Shown one piece after another: positions 1 through 7,300 of a stretch of 10,680 nt of DNA. The notes under the pieces are model-generated. The model was not told where the DNA came from, searched no databases, and saw only the letters and a list, made by a program, of their open reading frames with translations. The stretch's first letter is position 1. Every line of letters begins with the position of its first letter. The stretch is from Verrucomicrobiota bacterium. Lineage in GTDB: Bacteria > Verrucomicrobiota > Verrucomicrobiia > Verrucomicrobiales > DEV007. Where the stretch lies: NCBI GenBank assembly GCA_020629815.1, contig JAHDCN010000080.1:1-10680 (forward strand), read 5' to 3'. A program made the position numbers and the translations under genes.

Positions 1-1337
1 TTCCCTTGAATGAGAGATGCATTTTTATTGGTCTCGTGGATCAGGTAGTCGCGCCCTCTGTCACTCACTCCAGTCGCGAGGTAGCGCGCGAAGGAAACCC
101 CATCGATTCCCAGAGGAGCGGGTTTCCCTGCAAGCTGACAGAAAGTCGGCAGCAAGTCGGTGACATCGATCACCTTGTCAGTGCTGGTGCCCGGCTTCAG
201 TGTGGCATCGGCATGAATCATCTTCGGCCATTTCACTAGAGTCGGCACGCGGATGCCTCCCTCCCAGACGGAGCCTTTGTTGCCTCGAAGTCCGCCATTC
301 GAATCGAAGGCTTTCTGATCATTGTTCGCACCGGAAGGTCCACCGTTGTCGCTCTGGAAAACCACCAGAGTATTGTCGGCGACCGAGTCGGAGGTATCGC
401 CGTCACCATTCGGATCCTCCAGCGCTGCCAGCAGGTTACCAATGTGCCCGTCGATTCGACTGACCATCGCCGCCCATTGTTTTGCCTGATCTTTTAATCC
501 ACCAAACCAGGGCTGGTCCCGATAGACAGCATCCCACTCCGGAAGTTGTTCGATTTCCTTAAAAGGAGAATGCGGCACCTGAAAAGCCAACAATCCAAAA
601 AAGGGCTGACCTTTCGTCGCATTGTCGCGGATGAAATCGAGCGCATACATCGCGTAGACATCATCGCAGTAAGCCACCTTGGGATACTTCTTATGATTCT
701 GCAGTGCTGGTTGGTTCGGGTATTCCTCCGAAGTAAAAGCCTGCATCGAATTTGGGATCAAACCCAGTCCGCCTTTTGCGGATTTATCGTCAGTATCGGA
801 CCAAAGGGTTGGCTGGAAAAAGGTGTGCGCCCGGACGTGATGCAGCTCAGCCACTACCTTCTGGTAGCCGTGCGAAGTAGGCAGGGTAGCCACATTATCA
901 ATCACTGGATTCGCCTGATCTTTCGACCCGCCGTAGCCCCACTTGCCCCAGTAACCTGTGGCATAGCCGGCCTCCGAAAGCACATCGCCCATGGTGATGT
1001 CCTCCTTACGAATCGCTTTCTTGGCATTATCCGGATCGTTCCGATCTGCAAAGGTGTGCCCCTGGTGAAATCCAGTCTGCTGTGAGGAACGTGCCGGGGA
1101 ACAGACAGGGGCTCCGTAGCCACGGGTAAAGTTGAGCCCCTGACGTGCAATCGAATCCAAATGCGGAGTAATCACATGAGGCAAGCCCTTCTCTTTCCGT
1201 TCCCATTGTCCATTTGGGCCGACCGAACCCCAGCCCATATCATCGACATAGAGGTAGAGGATGTTGGGACGGTCATCGGCGGAAACGCTACAAATTCCAA
1301 CGACAGCAGCGATGGACAGGGATAGAAGAAACTTCAT
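1..1337 (-). CDS. Secreted formylglycine-dependent sulfatase (partial, C-terminus beyond left edge)
   Basis: Reading the minus strand from ATG at 1337 gives 445 uninterrupted codons to the window edge. Residues 1-20 look like a Sec signal peptide (basic start, hydrophobic core, ending SVSA before DD). Motifs of the sulfatase/alkaline phosphatase superfamily follow: metal-binding D32-D33 in YVDDMGWG, the C-x-P-x-R formylglycine signature at C79-R83 (CSPARSSQQTG), K132 in GKWG, P-H256-S-P, and metal ligands D330-N331 in SDNGG. C79 should be converted to formylglycine by a separate maturase (FGE or anSME). The enzyme hydrolyses sulfate esters, probably on sulfated polysaccharides in the periplasm or outside; the actual substrate cannot be read. 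Odd points: GKWG replaces the common GKWH, and residues 308-314 (DPNGDGD) resemble a calcium loop. The last visible residues (HETNKNASLIQG) match the region shortly before the usual C-terminal domain, so only the tail is missing. No Shine-Dalgarno is evident before the start. Confidence 0.95.
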   Translation of the reverse strand, partial: MKFLLSLSIAAVVGICSVSADDRPNILYLYVDDMGWGSVGPNGQWERKEKGLPHVITPHLDSIARQGLNFTRGYGAPVCSPARSSQQTGFHQGHTFADRNDPDNAKKAIRKEDITMGDVLSEAGYATGYWGKWGYGGSKDQANPVIDNVATLPTSHGYQKVVAELHHVRAHTFFQPTLWSDTDDKSAKGGLGLIPNSMQAFTSEEYPNQPALQNHKKYPKVAYCDDVYAMYALDFIRDNATKGQPFFGLLAFQVPHSPFKEIEQLPEWDAVYRDQPWFGGLKDQAKQWAAMVSRIDGHIGNLLAALEDPNGDGDTSDSVADNTLVVFQSDNGGPSGANNDQKAFDSNGGLRGNKGSVWEGGIRVPTLVKWPKMIHADATLKPGTSTDKVIDVTDLLPTFCQLAGKPAPLGIDGVSFARYLATGVSDRGRDYLIHETNKNASLIQG

Positions 1338-1398
1338 CGCTGAACTTTCAACCAGTAGCTAATCGTATCAACTCGAATCAACATCCCAAATGCGGACC

Positions 1399-1464
1399 CA
1401 ACAGGGTTAGCTCGACCACTCAACAGGGTTAGGTCAGTGATTCAACAGGGTTAGGTCGGAACAG
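1399..1464. repeat. Three tandem 22-bp repeat units with identical 12-base core
   Basis: The core CAACAGGGTTAG occurs exactly at 1399-1410, 1421-1432 and 1443-1454, a period of 22 bases. Two further bases (TC at positions 14-15 of each unit) are also constant, giving CAACAGGGTTAGSTC; the rest of each unit varies. The core contains a short dyad, AAC-AGG-GTT. The third copy overlaps the TAA stop of the metallophosphoesterase, and the first copy begins about 60 bases upstream of the sulfatase start. A period of 22 bp, about two helical turns, would put the cores on one face of the DNA. This could be an operator array for the sulfatase or a genome-wide intergenic repeat; the sequence alone does not decide. 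Confidence 0.85.
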
Positions 1465-2278
1465 AATCGAATTCCAGGATGGTGACTTCCGGCGGACAGA
1501 GAAACCGAATTGGCAAAGTAAGCGTTCCGAATCCGCGATTTACGTAAAGGTTTCGGCTCCCCTTTTGATACAAACCGGCGGTGTAATTTTTCGCCAGGTT
1601 CGGCTTCATGATCGCTCCGTAGAATGGGGCACAAATCTGACCACCGTGACTGTGTCCGGAAACTTGCAATGCCACCCGCGGATCGTCGTACCAATCAAAG
1701 GGGTCAGGTTCATGCCAGCAGACAATCATCGGTTTTCCCACAGGCATGCGGGCAATATCGTCCCGAATCATAGGGCTGCCTGCCCAGGCACTGTCCGGAC
1801 CGAGAATACAGAAGTCGCCGAGATCAGCACCGTCATTCAACAAGAGACGAATCCCCCGCTGCTTCAGAGCTCGCATCGCGTAGGTCGTATCATACCAATG
1901 GTCATGATTACCGAGCACGGCGAAGGTGCCTATTTTTGGTCGAAAGTCGGCAAGTATCGAAGTAAGCGGATCGAGATACTTGGGATCATCGCTGACGTAA
2001 TCCCCTGTGAGCAAAACAAGATCCACCCCTTCACTGTTTACCGCTGCGACGGCACTTCTCAGCATTGATTCGCTGCCCCAGTCGTCATAGTGAAAATCGC
2101 CCATCACGGCAATTCGCTTCCCTGCAAGAGCGGCGTTCCGTTGCGTGACGGGACAGGAAACCCGCTCTATCTGAAAGCGTTGCTTCTCGATCAGACCATA
2201 GGCGCCGGCACCTGCGCCAGCTGCCATGGCAGATCCCACCAACCACTCTCTGCGACTCCAGTTTTTTGGATGTTTCAT
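1451..2278 (-). CDS. Tat-exported calcineurin-like metallophosphoesterase (YkuE-like)
   Basis: A 275-residue protein with all five metallophosphoesterase blocks: GDFHYDDW (D61, H63), GDYVSDD (D93), GNHDHW (N124-H125-D126), CWHEPDP (H189) and GHSHGGQ (H209, H211). These residues normally bind two metal ions and catalyse phosphoester hydrolysis. The N-terminus carries a twin-arginine signal: SRREWLV at residues 8-14 followed by an Ala/Gly-rich stretch to about residue 28, which predicts folded export or membrane anchoring. The combination of Tat signal and GHSHGGQ resembles Bacillus YkuE and related YaeI-type enzymes, which act on phosphodiesters or phospholipid-like substrates at the envelope. 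The true substrate is unknown. It lies 63 bases downstream of the isomerase-like gene and 113 bases upstream of the sulfatase, all on one strand. The stop codon lies inside the 22-bp repeat array. Confidence 0.93.
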   Translation of the reverse strand: MKHPKNWSRREWLVGSAMAAGAGAGAYGLIEKQRFQIERVSCPVTQRNAALAGKRIAVMGDFHYDDWGSESMLRSAVAAVNSEGVDLVLLTGDYVSDDPKYLDPLTSILADFRPKIGTFAVLGNHDHWYDTTYAMRALKQRGIRLLLNDGADLGDFCILGPDSAWAGSPMIRDDIARMPVGKPMIVCWHEPDPFDWYDDPRVALQVSGHSHGGQICAPFYGAIMKPNLAKNYTAGLYQKGSRNLYVNRGFGTLTLPIRFLCPPEVTILEFDSVPT

Positions 2279-2341
2279 AGACCCAAGGTGGAACTAGATT
2301 GTGAACCGAGTGCGAAGGTCAGATGAAAATTTTGTGAAAGA

Positions 2342-3178
2342 TCACTCTTCCACTGTCCATCCCACTTCTGCGACCAGCTCCCGCATTTTCTCCAAACCAA
2401 TCTTGGCGGTTTCGAGCGGATCTTTGGCCCACCATTCCTCACTGAAAAGTTCGAGACTCAGCCATTTGTCGTAACCTTTTTCTTTTAGAACGGTCAGCTC
2501 CGATTTCAAATCAATAGCCCCTTCCCCAATCATCACCCGATCCGGATCAGTCTGCTCACCACTGGGAATATCTTTCGCCGCGTCATCAATATGGTAGTGA
2601 ACGATCTGGTCCAACGGCAGAGCTTCAATATCGGCAAGAGTCGTTTTGTTATTCCAATTGTGAAATGCATCGAGAATCGTGCAGCCATCGGGATCATTGG
2701 TTCGTTCCAACACGGTAACGGTGTCTGGAATATTGTTTAAGCTGGCAAAGAAGCTGATGTATTCCAGCACAGCCCGAACTCCGGTTTCCCTGCCAATTTC
2801 AAGCAAGTCGCGGTAGCCCTGGTGGAGGGTATCGATACCCGGTTGCAACAGCGGAGGGGTGCAAACCATCAGGGGACAGTTGAACCGTGCAGCGAGTTCA
2901 AAGCGACGTCGCGCCTCGTCCATTGCGAGTTTGTATTCCCATCCTTCCGACTCGCCCCAGTTGCGCACCGCAATAAAGCAAGGAACCTCCAACCCGTAGT
3001 CACTGAGAGCTTTCTCCAAATCAGAGACTTCACCGCCCCGCCCAACATGCTCGTATATCTCCACTGCCCACAATTCGAGGCCCTTGTAACCGGCCTCTCC
3101 TGCGACACGAATTTTGTCCAAAATCGGAGTGGGCTTGATGGTAGAAGAATTGAGCGAAAGTTTCATGACGGGAAACAT
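2342..3178 (-). CDS. Sugar phosphate isomerase/epimerase-like TIM-barrel protein (xylose isomerase-like, AP endonuclease 2 fold)
   Basis: A 278-residue protein matching the xylose-isomerase-like TIM-barrel family (PF01261 type), the usual length for single-barrel members. Barrel strands and metal-site residues are visible: LELWAVE (residues 34-40), PLMVCTPP (102-109), VLEYISFF with E139, TILDAFHNW with D170 and H173, VHYHIDDA with H196 and D198, and SLELFSEEWW with E243. The E/D/H/E pattern is that of divalent-metal sites in ketose-aldose isomerases and epimerases. The substrate cannot be assigned; relatives include hydroxypyruvate isomerase and inosose dehydratase. ATG at 3178 is the longest start, but Met5 (3166, MKLSLNSSTI) is an equally plausible start, because family members commonly begin just before the first beta strand and neither ATG has a Shine-Dalgarno. 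It is divergent from the SNF2 gene (46-base gap) and first of three same-strand genes ending with the sulfatase, suggesting carbohydrate use. Confidence 0.88.
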   Translation of the reverse strand: MFPVMKLSLNSSTIKPTPILDKIRVAGEAGYKGLELWAVEIYEHVGRGGEVSDLEKALSDYGLEVPCFIAVRNWGESEGWEYKLAMDEARRRFELAARFNCPLMVCTPPLLQPGIDTLHQGYRDLLEIGRETGVRAVLEYISFFASLNNIPDTVTVLERTNDPDGCTILDAFHNWNNKTTLADIEALPLDQIVHYHIDDAAKDIPSGEQTDPDRVMIGEGAIDLKSELTVLKEKGYDKWLSLELFSEEWWAKDPLETAKIGLEKMRELVAEVGWTVEE

Positions 3179-3224
3179 AGAGGAATTCTCTGGTTTTTGA
3201 ACTGAAACCGCGTATCAATCCGCC

Positions 3225-6200
3225 ATGAGCGGTTCGATCGAATTGAGTCGAAAAATTCTCAACGAAGCCGGTGGCTGGCAGGAAATGAAGCGCGCGAAGT
3301 CGATTCACGCGGCTGGTCGGGTGAGCGATGCGTCTTTCGAAGGGGAATGGCTCGAAGGCAATGTCCGGGATTCCGGCAAAACCCTGAAGGTCCGGATGCA
3401 GGTGAAATCCCGTACCGATATGGAGAATCACTGCCCCTGTTTCCGAACCCGTCGGGATGGAATCATCTGCGCTCACGCACTGGCAGTTGGCTTGGAAGTC
3501 ATGGAGCCGACGGCGAAAACAGCCGCACCGGAAGCACAAGCTCAGGCCGAGCGAAAAGTCGAAACGCCGACGTTGTCACCCGACTGGCCGAGCTTCACCG
3601 ACCGACCGGAGCAGGATTCTGTAGAGGCCAAGCTGTCTCTCATTTTCACTCCGAATTTGGTAAAGGCTTGGCAGGTGGGCTCGGTCACGGTCGGAGTCGA
3701 AATCGAGTCGGCCGGTGAGCGGCAAATGCTGAAAGCGTTCCGTTCTGATCGACCGCTCTTTCTCGATTCCCAGGACATTGCTCTGATCCGAATTTTGCAG
3801 ACGATCCTTCCGGAAACCGTACCGGCGACGGTGATGCTGACGCCCGAGCAAATGGTTCAGCTACTAAACGCCGTCCCCGGGCATCCACGAATCACTTTCG
3901 GAAAGAAACAGCCTGCTCAGGTTTCCTTTCTTCCCCATCGCCCCGAACTACGACGAACAGGAAAACGGAGCTTTGCCATCGATTGGCCAGCAGGGTCAGA
4001 TCCCCTGCCCTCTTCCCGGGGCACCTGGGTTGTCGACGGGAGCCAGACGCTTCAACCTGTCGCTCCGGGTCTACCCGCTGACTTCACTTCGATTTTTGAA
4101 AGAGGCCTGACTGTGCCGGAGGAAAAATGGGAGACTACGATTCCCACCCTGCAGCGCTTCTTTGACTTCGGAGACTGTGAGATCATTCAGGTGACTCCGG
4201 AGATTGTTCTCGATATCGAAGGTTCACTCAATCATCTGGACGCGACATTTTCCTTTCAATATCCTGAGCCGGAAAACAACGACTCAATTCAGATCGCTGA
4301 TATTGCAGCGGAACAGCAGGCTTTTCTGGCTCTCGTCCGCTGGGGCTTCGCGCCAAAGAAGCCAGGCGCCCGGGAGTTGGTTCTGAAAGACCGGGAGCAA
4401 ATTCTGCGCTTTTTTGCCCACGGGCTTTCCCATCTCCAGCAGAAAAATTGGACGATTCACACCGGCGAGCGGTTCGAGCATGCGGAGCAAAAAGTCGAGC
4501 CAGTCTCCGGTGAGATGGAGTTTCATCCGGGCAGCGGAGAAAATTGGTTCGAAATGGAGGTCGAATTTGCCACTTCTTCGGGAGAAGTGGTCGCCCGGAG
4601 TGAGATTCAGCGCCTCTTGAAGATGGGGCAGAATCACAAGAAACTCGCGAACGGAAAGATCGCAGTTCTCGATGTCGATATGCTCGATGAATTCAGCGAT
4701 GTGCTCACTGATTGTGATCCGAATCAGGTCACCCCGGGCCAGTATCGCATCGACCGGGCGCAGGCTGACTATCTGAAGGAAACCGCCGATGACCTGGGCT
4801 TCTCGGTTGAGGGAACACCGCCGTGGTCCGCAAAAGGTCCTTTCTCAATCAATCCGATTTCTGACGAGTTGGAAAAGATTCTGCGCCCCTACCAAAAGGT
4901 GGGTGTCGAATGGATGCAAAACCTGGCCGCCCGTGGTCGAGGAGGTATCCTGGCCGACGATATGGGTCTCGGCAAAACCCTGCAGACATTGACCTTTATT
5001 CAGTCAGTCGGCGGACCGGCGCTAGTCGTGTGCCCTTCCTCTCTCGTCTCCAACTGGGTCGCCGAAGCGGAAAAGTTTGTTCCGGACTTGAAGGCAGTCG
5101 CAATCGAGGGACCTGGCAGGAAAAAGGTATGGCAGGACAATGGCGATGCAGACATTTTCGTCACCAGCTACGCCCTGTTACGCCGCGATGAAGAGCTCTA
5201 CCGGGAAAGTCATTTTACCGTCGTCATTGTCGATGAGGCGCAACAAATCAAGAATCCTGATGCAAAAATTAGCAAAGCAGTGCACCGCCTGAATGGGCAA
5301 CACCGGTTCGCCCTGACGGGAACCCCCATTGAGAACTCCGTACGAGACCTTTGGTCGGTCGCTCAATTCGCCTGCCCGGGTTACCTTGGTCAGCGGAAAG
5401 AATTTACCGAAAGGTTTGAAAAGCCGATTTCCGGATCCGGGGACTCCGCCTCAGTTCAGAACCGGCTATCCCGCCGCTTGCGACCGATTATTCTTCGCCG
5501 CTTGAAACAGGAAGTCGCGAAAGACTTGCCGGAGAAAATCGAGCAAGTTCTCTACTGCGATCTCAATCCGACACAGAAACAAGTCTACCAGCAGATTCTG
5601 CGCGAAAGCAAAGAATCGATTCTCGACTCAGAAGGCGGCCGTAAACGCATGCTCGCACTCACCGCTTTGCTTCGTCTACGACAAGCTTGTTGCGATTTAC
5701 GCCTGTTGGGACTGAACGATGTCGATCCGGAAAAATCTTCCGTCAAAGTCGATGCTCTGGAAGATATCCTCAGTGAAGCCATCGAAGGAGGTCACCGTAT
5801 CCTCGTTTTCAGTCAGTTTGTCGAAATGCTGCAGATTCTGGTTCCAACTCTGGCGGAAAAGGGAATTCAGTTCTGCTACCTGGACGGAAATACGAAGAAT
5901 CGAGGTGATGTGGTAGCCAAGTTTCAGAACGATGAAACGATTCCGGTATTTCTCATCAGCCTCAAGGCTGGTGGCGTTGGCTTGAACCTGACTGGAGCCG
6001 ATACGGTGATTCACGTTGATCCCTGGTGGAACCCTGCGGTAGAAGCTCAAGCCACCGATCGTGCACACCGGATTGGCCAGACCCGCGTTGTCACCAGCTA
6101 CAAACTGATTGCGCGGAATACCGTGGAAGAAAAAATCCTGTCGCTGCAGAATAAGAAACGGGAAATGATGGAGAGCCTATTGGCTGATTCCAGCGCTGCC

Positions 6201-6251
6201 TTTGGCGACGGAGGCATTACCGAGGAAGAGATGCTGGAGCTTCTCGAGTAG
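3225..6251 (+). CDS. SNF2-family DNA-dependent ATPase with N-terminal SWIM zinc finger
   Basis: A 1008-residue intact protein. The N-terminus has a SWIM zinc finger, C70-x-C72-x9-C82-x-H84. Residues of about 100-530 form the long middle region typical of bacterial SNF2 proteins with a helicase-associated domain. The ATPase core follows: LRPYQKVGVEWM, Walker A DDMGLGKT with K584, VVCPSSLVSNW, Walker B D670-E671-A672-Q673, ALTGTPIEN, LVFSQFVEML, LKAGGVGLNLTGADTVIHVD, and motif VI DRAHRIGQ at 945-952. Bacterial SNF2/HepA-type enzymes translocate on double-stranded DNA and remodel protein-DNA complexes; a role in transcription or repair here is inference. It stands alone: divergent from the isomerase gene and separated by about 100 AT-rich bases from the pseudopilin gene. 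No nuclease, methyltransferase or phage-defence partner lies beside it, so there is no support for a defence role such as DISARM. No Shine-Dalgarno is seen before ATG 3225. Confidence 0.96.
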   Translation: MSGSIELSRKILNEAGGWQEMKRAKSIHAAGRVSDASFEGEWLEGNVRDSGKTLKVRMQVKSRTDMENHCPCFRTRRDGIICAHALAVGLEVMEPTAKTAAPEAQAQAERKVETPTLSPDWPSFTDRPEQDSVEAKLSLIFTPNLVKAWQVGSVTVGVEIESAGERQMLKAFRSDRPLFLDSQDIALIRILQTILPETVPATVMLTPEQMVQLLNAVPGHPRITFGKKQPAQVSFLPHRPELRRTGKRSFAIDWPAGSDPLPSSRGTWVVDGSQTLQPVAPGLPADFTSIFERGLTVPEEKWETTIPTLQRFFDFGDCEIIQVTPEIVLDIEGSLNHLDATFSFQYPEPENNDSIQIADIAAEQQAFLALVRWGFAPKKPGARELVLKDREQILRFFAHGLSHLQQKNWTIHTGERFEHAEQKVEPVSGEMEFHPGSGENWFEMEVEFATSSGEVVARSEIQRLLKMGQNHKKLANGKIAVLDVDMLDEFSDVLTDCDPNQVTPGQYRIDRAQADYLKETADDLGFSVEGTPPWSAKGPFSINPISDELEKILRPYQKVGVEWMQNLAARGRGGILADDMGLGKTLQTLTFIQSVGGPALVVCPSSLVSNWVAEAEKFVPDLKAVAIEGPGRKKVWQDNGDADIFVTSYALLRRDEELYRESHFTVVIVDEAQQIKNPDAKISKAVHRLNGQHRFALTGTPIENSVRDLWSVAQFACPGYLGQRKEFTERFEKPISGSGDSASVQNRLSRRLRPIILRRLKQEVAKDLPEKIEQVLYCDLNPTQKQVYQQILRESKESILDSEGGRKRMLALTALLRLRQACCDLRLLGLNDVDPEKSSVKVDALEDILSEAIEGGHRILVFSQFVEMLQILVPTLAEKGIQFCYLDGNTKNRGDVVAKFQNDETIPVFLISLKAGGVGLNLTGADTVIHVDPWWNPAVEAQATDRAHRIGQTRVVTSYKLIARNTVEEKILSLQNKKREMMESLLADSSAAFGDGGITEEEMLELLE

Positions 6252-6355
6252 CTGAAAAACCCGATTTTCGCAATTCCGAGAATATTCGTTGCCCAGTAGC
6301 GCATTTATTTTGTAATTTTCATAATTATTATTAAAATCAGGTAGATATATTTCTC
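6252..6355 (+). promoter_or_regulatory. AT-rich leader and possible promoter of the pseudopilin gene
   Basis: The 104 bases between the SNF2 stop and the pseudopilin start become strikingly AT-rich after about 6300. A possible sigma70-like pair is TTGTAA (6310-6315) and TAAAAT (6332-6337) with a 16-base spacer. AGGT at 6339-6342 is 13 bases before the ATG, too far for a typical Shine-Dalgarno and too near the putative -10 to serve both models. No convincing terminator for the SNF2 gene is visible. The promoter call is weak and rests on composition plus partial consensus. Confidence 0.3.
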
Positions 6356-7285
6356 ATGAAAAAGCAACTCTGCCATTCTGCTCACTCGGCATTTTCCCTT
6401 GTGGAAATGCTTTCCGTAATCGCTGTGATCGGAATTATTTCCGCGATAGCGATTCCTCAAATCAGCAGGATCAACGGCTCAGCTCGTGAAGCAACAGCCA
6501 AGCGCAATGCCCAGAATATCGCGTCTGTTTTTGCCTCAGCTCAGGCTGCCGGTTTGAACTTCAGAGAGAGCACATTATCTGAAACGGTAAGTCGAGTTTC
6601 TGACGGTGGCCTGGTCCCAAGCGGTACGTTCGAAGGCGCTTACTTTGGACTGGCTCTTTCAAATGCTGAGCAGACACGAGCTCTGCCATACCTTGCGCTG
6701 GAAGGTTCCGATGGAGTAATTTATACAGGAGATACTGACAATATTTTGATCAGTGGTGGCGATCCCGGGCTAGGGCTAGGTGCAGGAGGCGAGCAGGAAA
6801 TAAACGGCCTTGTACCTACCTCTGACTTGCTCACGCTCATGGGCCCCGATACGAGTCCAGTCCATTATGCTTCAGGCGAAACCTCAGTTTTAGTCTCAAC
6901 ACAGGAATCGATTCTCGGAGTCGATTTCCTGGACCCCAGAGGATCAACAGCCCCGATCAACACAGAGTTTATCCAAGAGTCTGCTAACGAAATTCCGGAG
7001 CCTATCAGCTTAATTGATTATGATCCGGAATTACCCATATCTATTGGAGCGCCGTCTTCTCTGGATTCCGGTTTTTTTGATTCAGTAATACCACGGACAC
7101 AGGAAACCAGCCCTATCAATCCAGTATCAGCTGCAGGTCAACCCAAAGAAACTTTAACCCCAGCTGGAGAACCAACAGACCCTGAATTTGAAGCAACTGA
7201 TCCGGTTCGGGATCCACCTACTTTTATTGCAATCGATTCGGACCTAATCGACGGCGTAATTCCTCAGCAGATTTTGAACGACTAG
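6356..7285 (+). CDS. Type IV pilin/pseudopilin-like protein with long acidic C-terminal extension
   Basis: A 309-residue protein with a class III prepilin leader: a short basic leader (residues 1-12), predicted peptidase cleavage between A12 and F13 (SAHSA then FSLVEML), Glu at mature position 5 (E17), and a hydrophobic helix to about P34. The helix continues into KRNAQNIASVFASAQAAG, a pattern common in Opitutia pseudopilins. Residues of about 35-125 resemble a small pilin core ending at YLALEGSDGVIYT. The remaining ~180 residues are unusual: rich in Asp, Glu, Pro, Ser and Thr, cysteine-free, low in Lys/Arg, and probably disordered or surface-exposed. Prepilin peptidase (PilD) would process it and a type II secretion or type IV pilus machine would assemble it; neither is encoded here, so the gene is an orphan. 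The acceptor residue before the cleavage site is Ala rather than the classic Gly. It converges with aroE across 15 bases. Confidence 0.85.
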   Translation: MKKQLCHSAHSAFSLVEMLSVIAVIGIISAIAIPQISRINGSAREATAKRNAQNIASVFASAQAAGLNFRESTLSETVSRVSDGGLVPSGTFEGAYFGLALSNAEQTRALPYLALEGSDGVIYTGDTDNILISGGDPGLGLGAGGEQEINGLVPTSDLLTLMGPDTSPVHYASGETSVLVSTQESILGVDFLDPRGSTAPINTEFIQESANEIPEPISLIDYDPELPISIGAPSSLDSGFFDSVIPRTQETSPINPVSAAGQPKETLTPAGEPTDPEFEATDPVRDPPTFIAIDSDLIDGVIPQQILND

Positions 7286-7300
7286 GATTCAGGCCTTGGG

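Noticed and set aside
546..1085. 179-codon plus-strand reading frame
   Set aside because: It lies wholly antisense to the well-supported sulfatase and shows no recognisable domain.
1396..1457. Integron attC-like boxes (RYYYAAC and GTTRRRY matches around the cores)
   Set aside because: The boxes are 3 bases apart, not at the ends of a 60-140 bp imperfect hairpin, the first copy breaks the GTTRRRY pattern, and no integrase or cassette is visible. An attC covariance-model scan would settle it.
1399..1464. CRISPR-like spacing of repeats
   Set aside because: A 12-base repeat with 10-base intervals is far too short for CRISPR, and no cas gene is present.
1565..2068. 167-codon plus-strand frame
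   Set aside because: Antisense to the metallophosphoesterase, whose catalytic motifs are complete; no independent coding evidence.
3192..3209. Dyad GGTTT-N8-AAACC in the 46-base divergent intergenic region
   Set aside because: Only five base pairs, so too weak to call an operator, though its location is suitable.
3030..3539. 169-codon minus-strand frame across the divergent region
   Set aside because: It overlaps both the isomerase-like gene and the SNF2 gene start and has no family features; a shadow frame.
6254..6271. GAAAA/TTTTC inverted repeat after the SNF2 stop
   Set aside because: A weak AT stem of five pairs without a T-run; not supported as a terminator.
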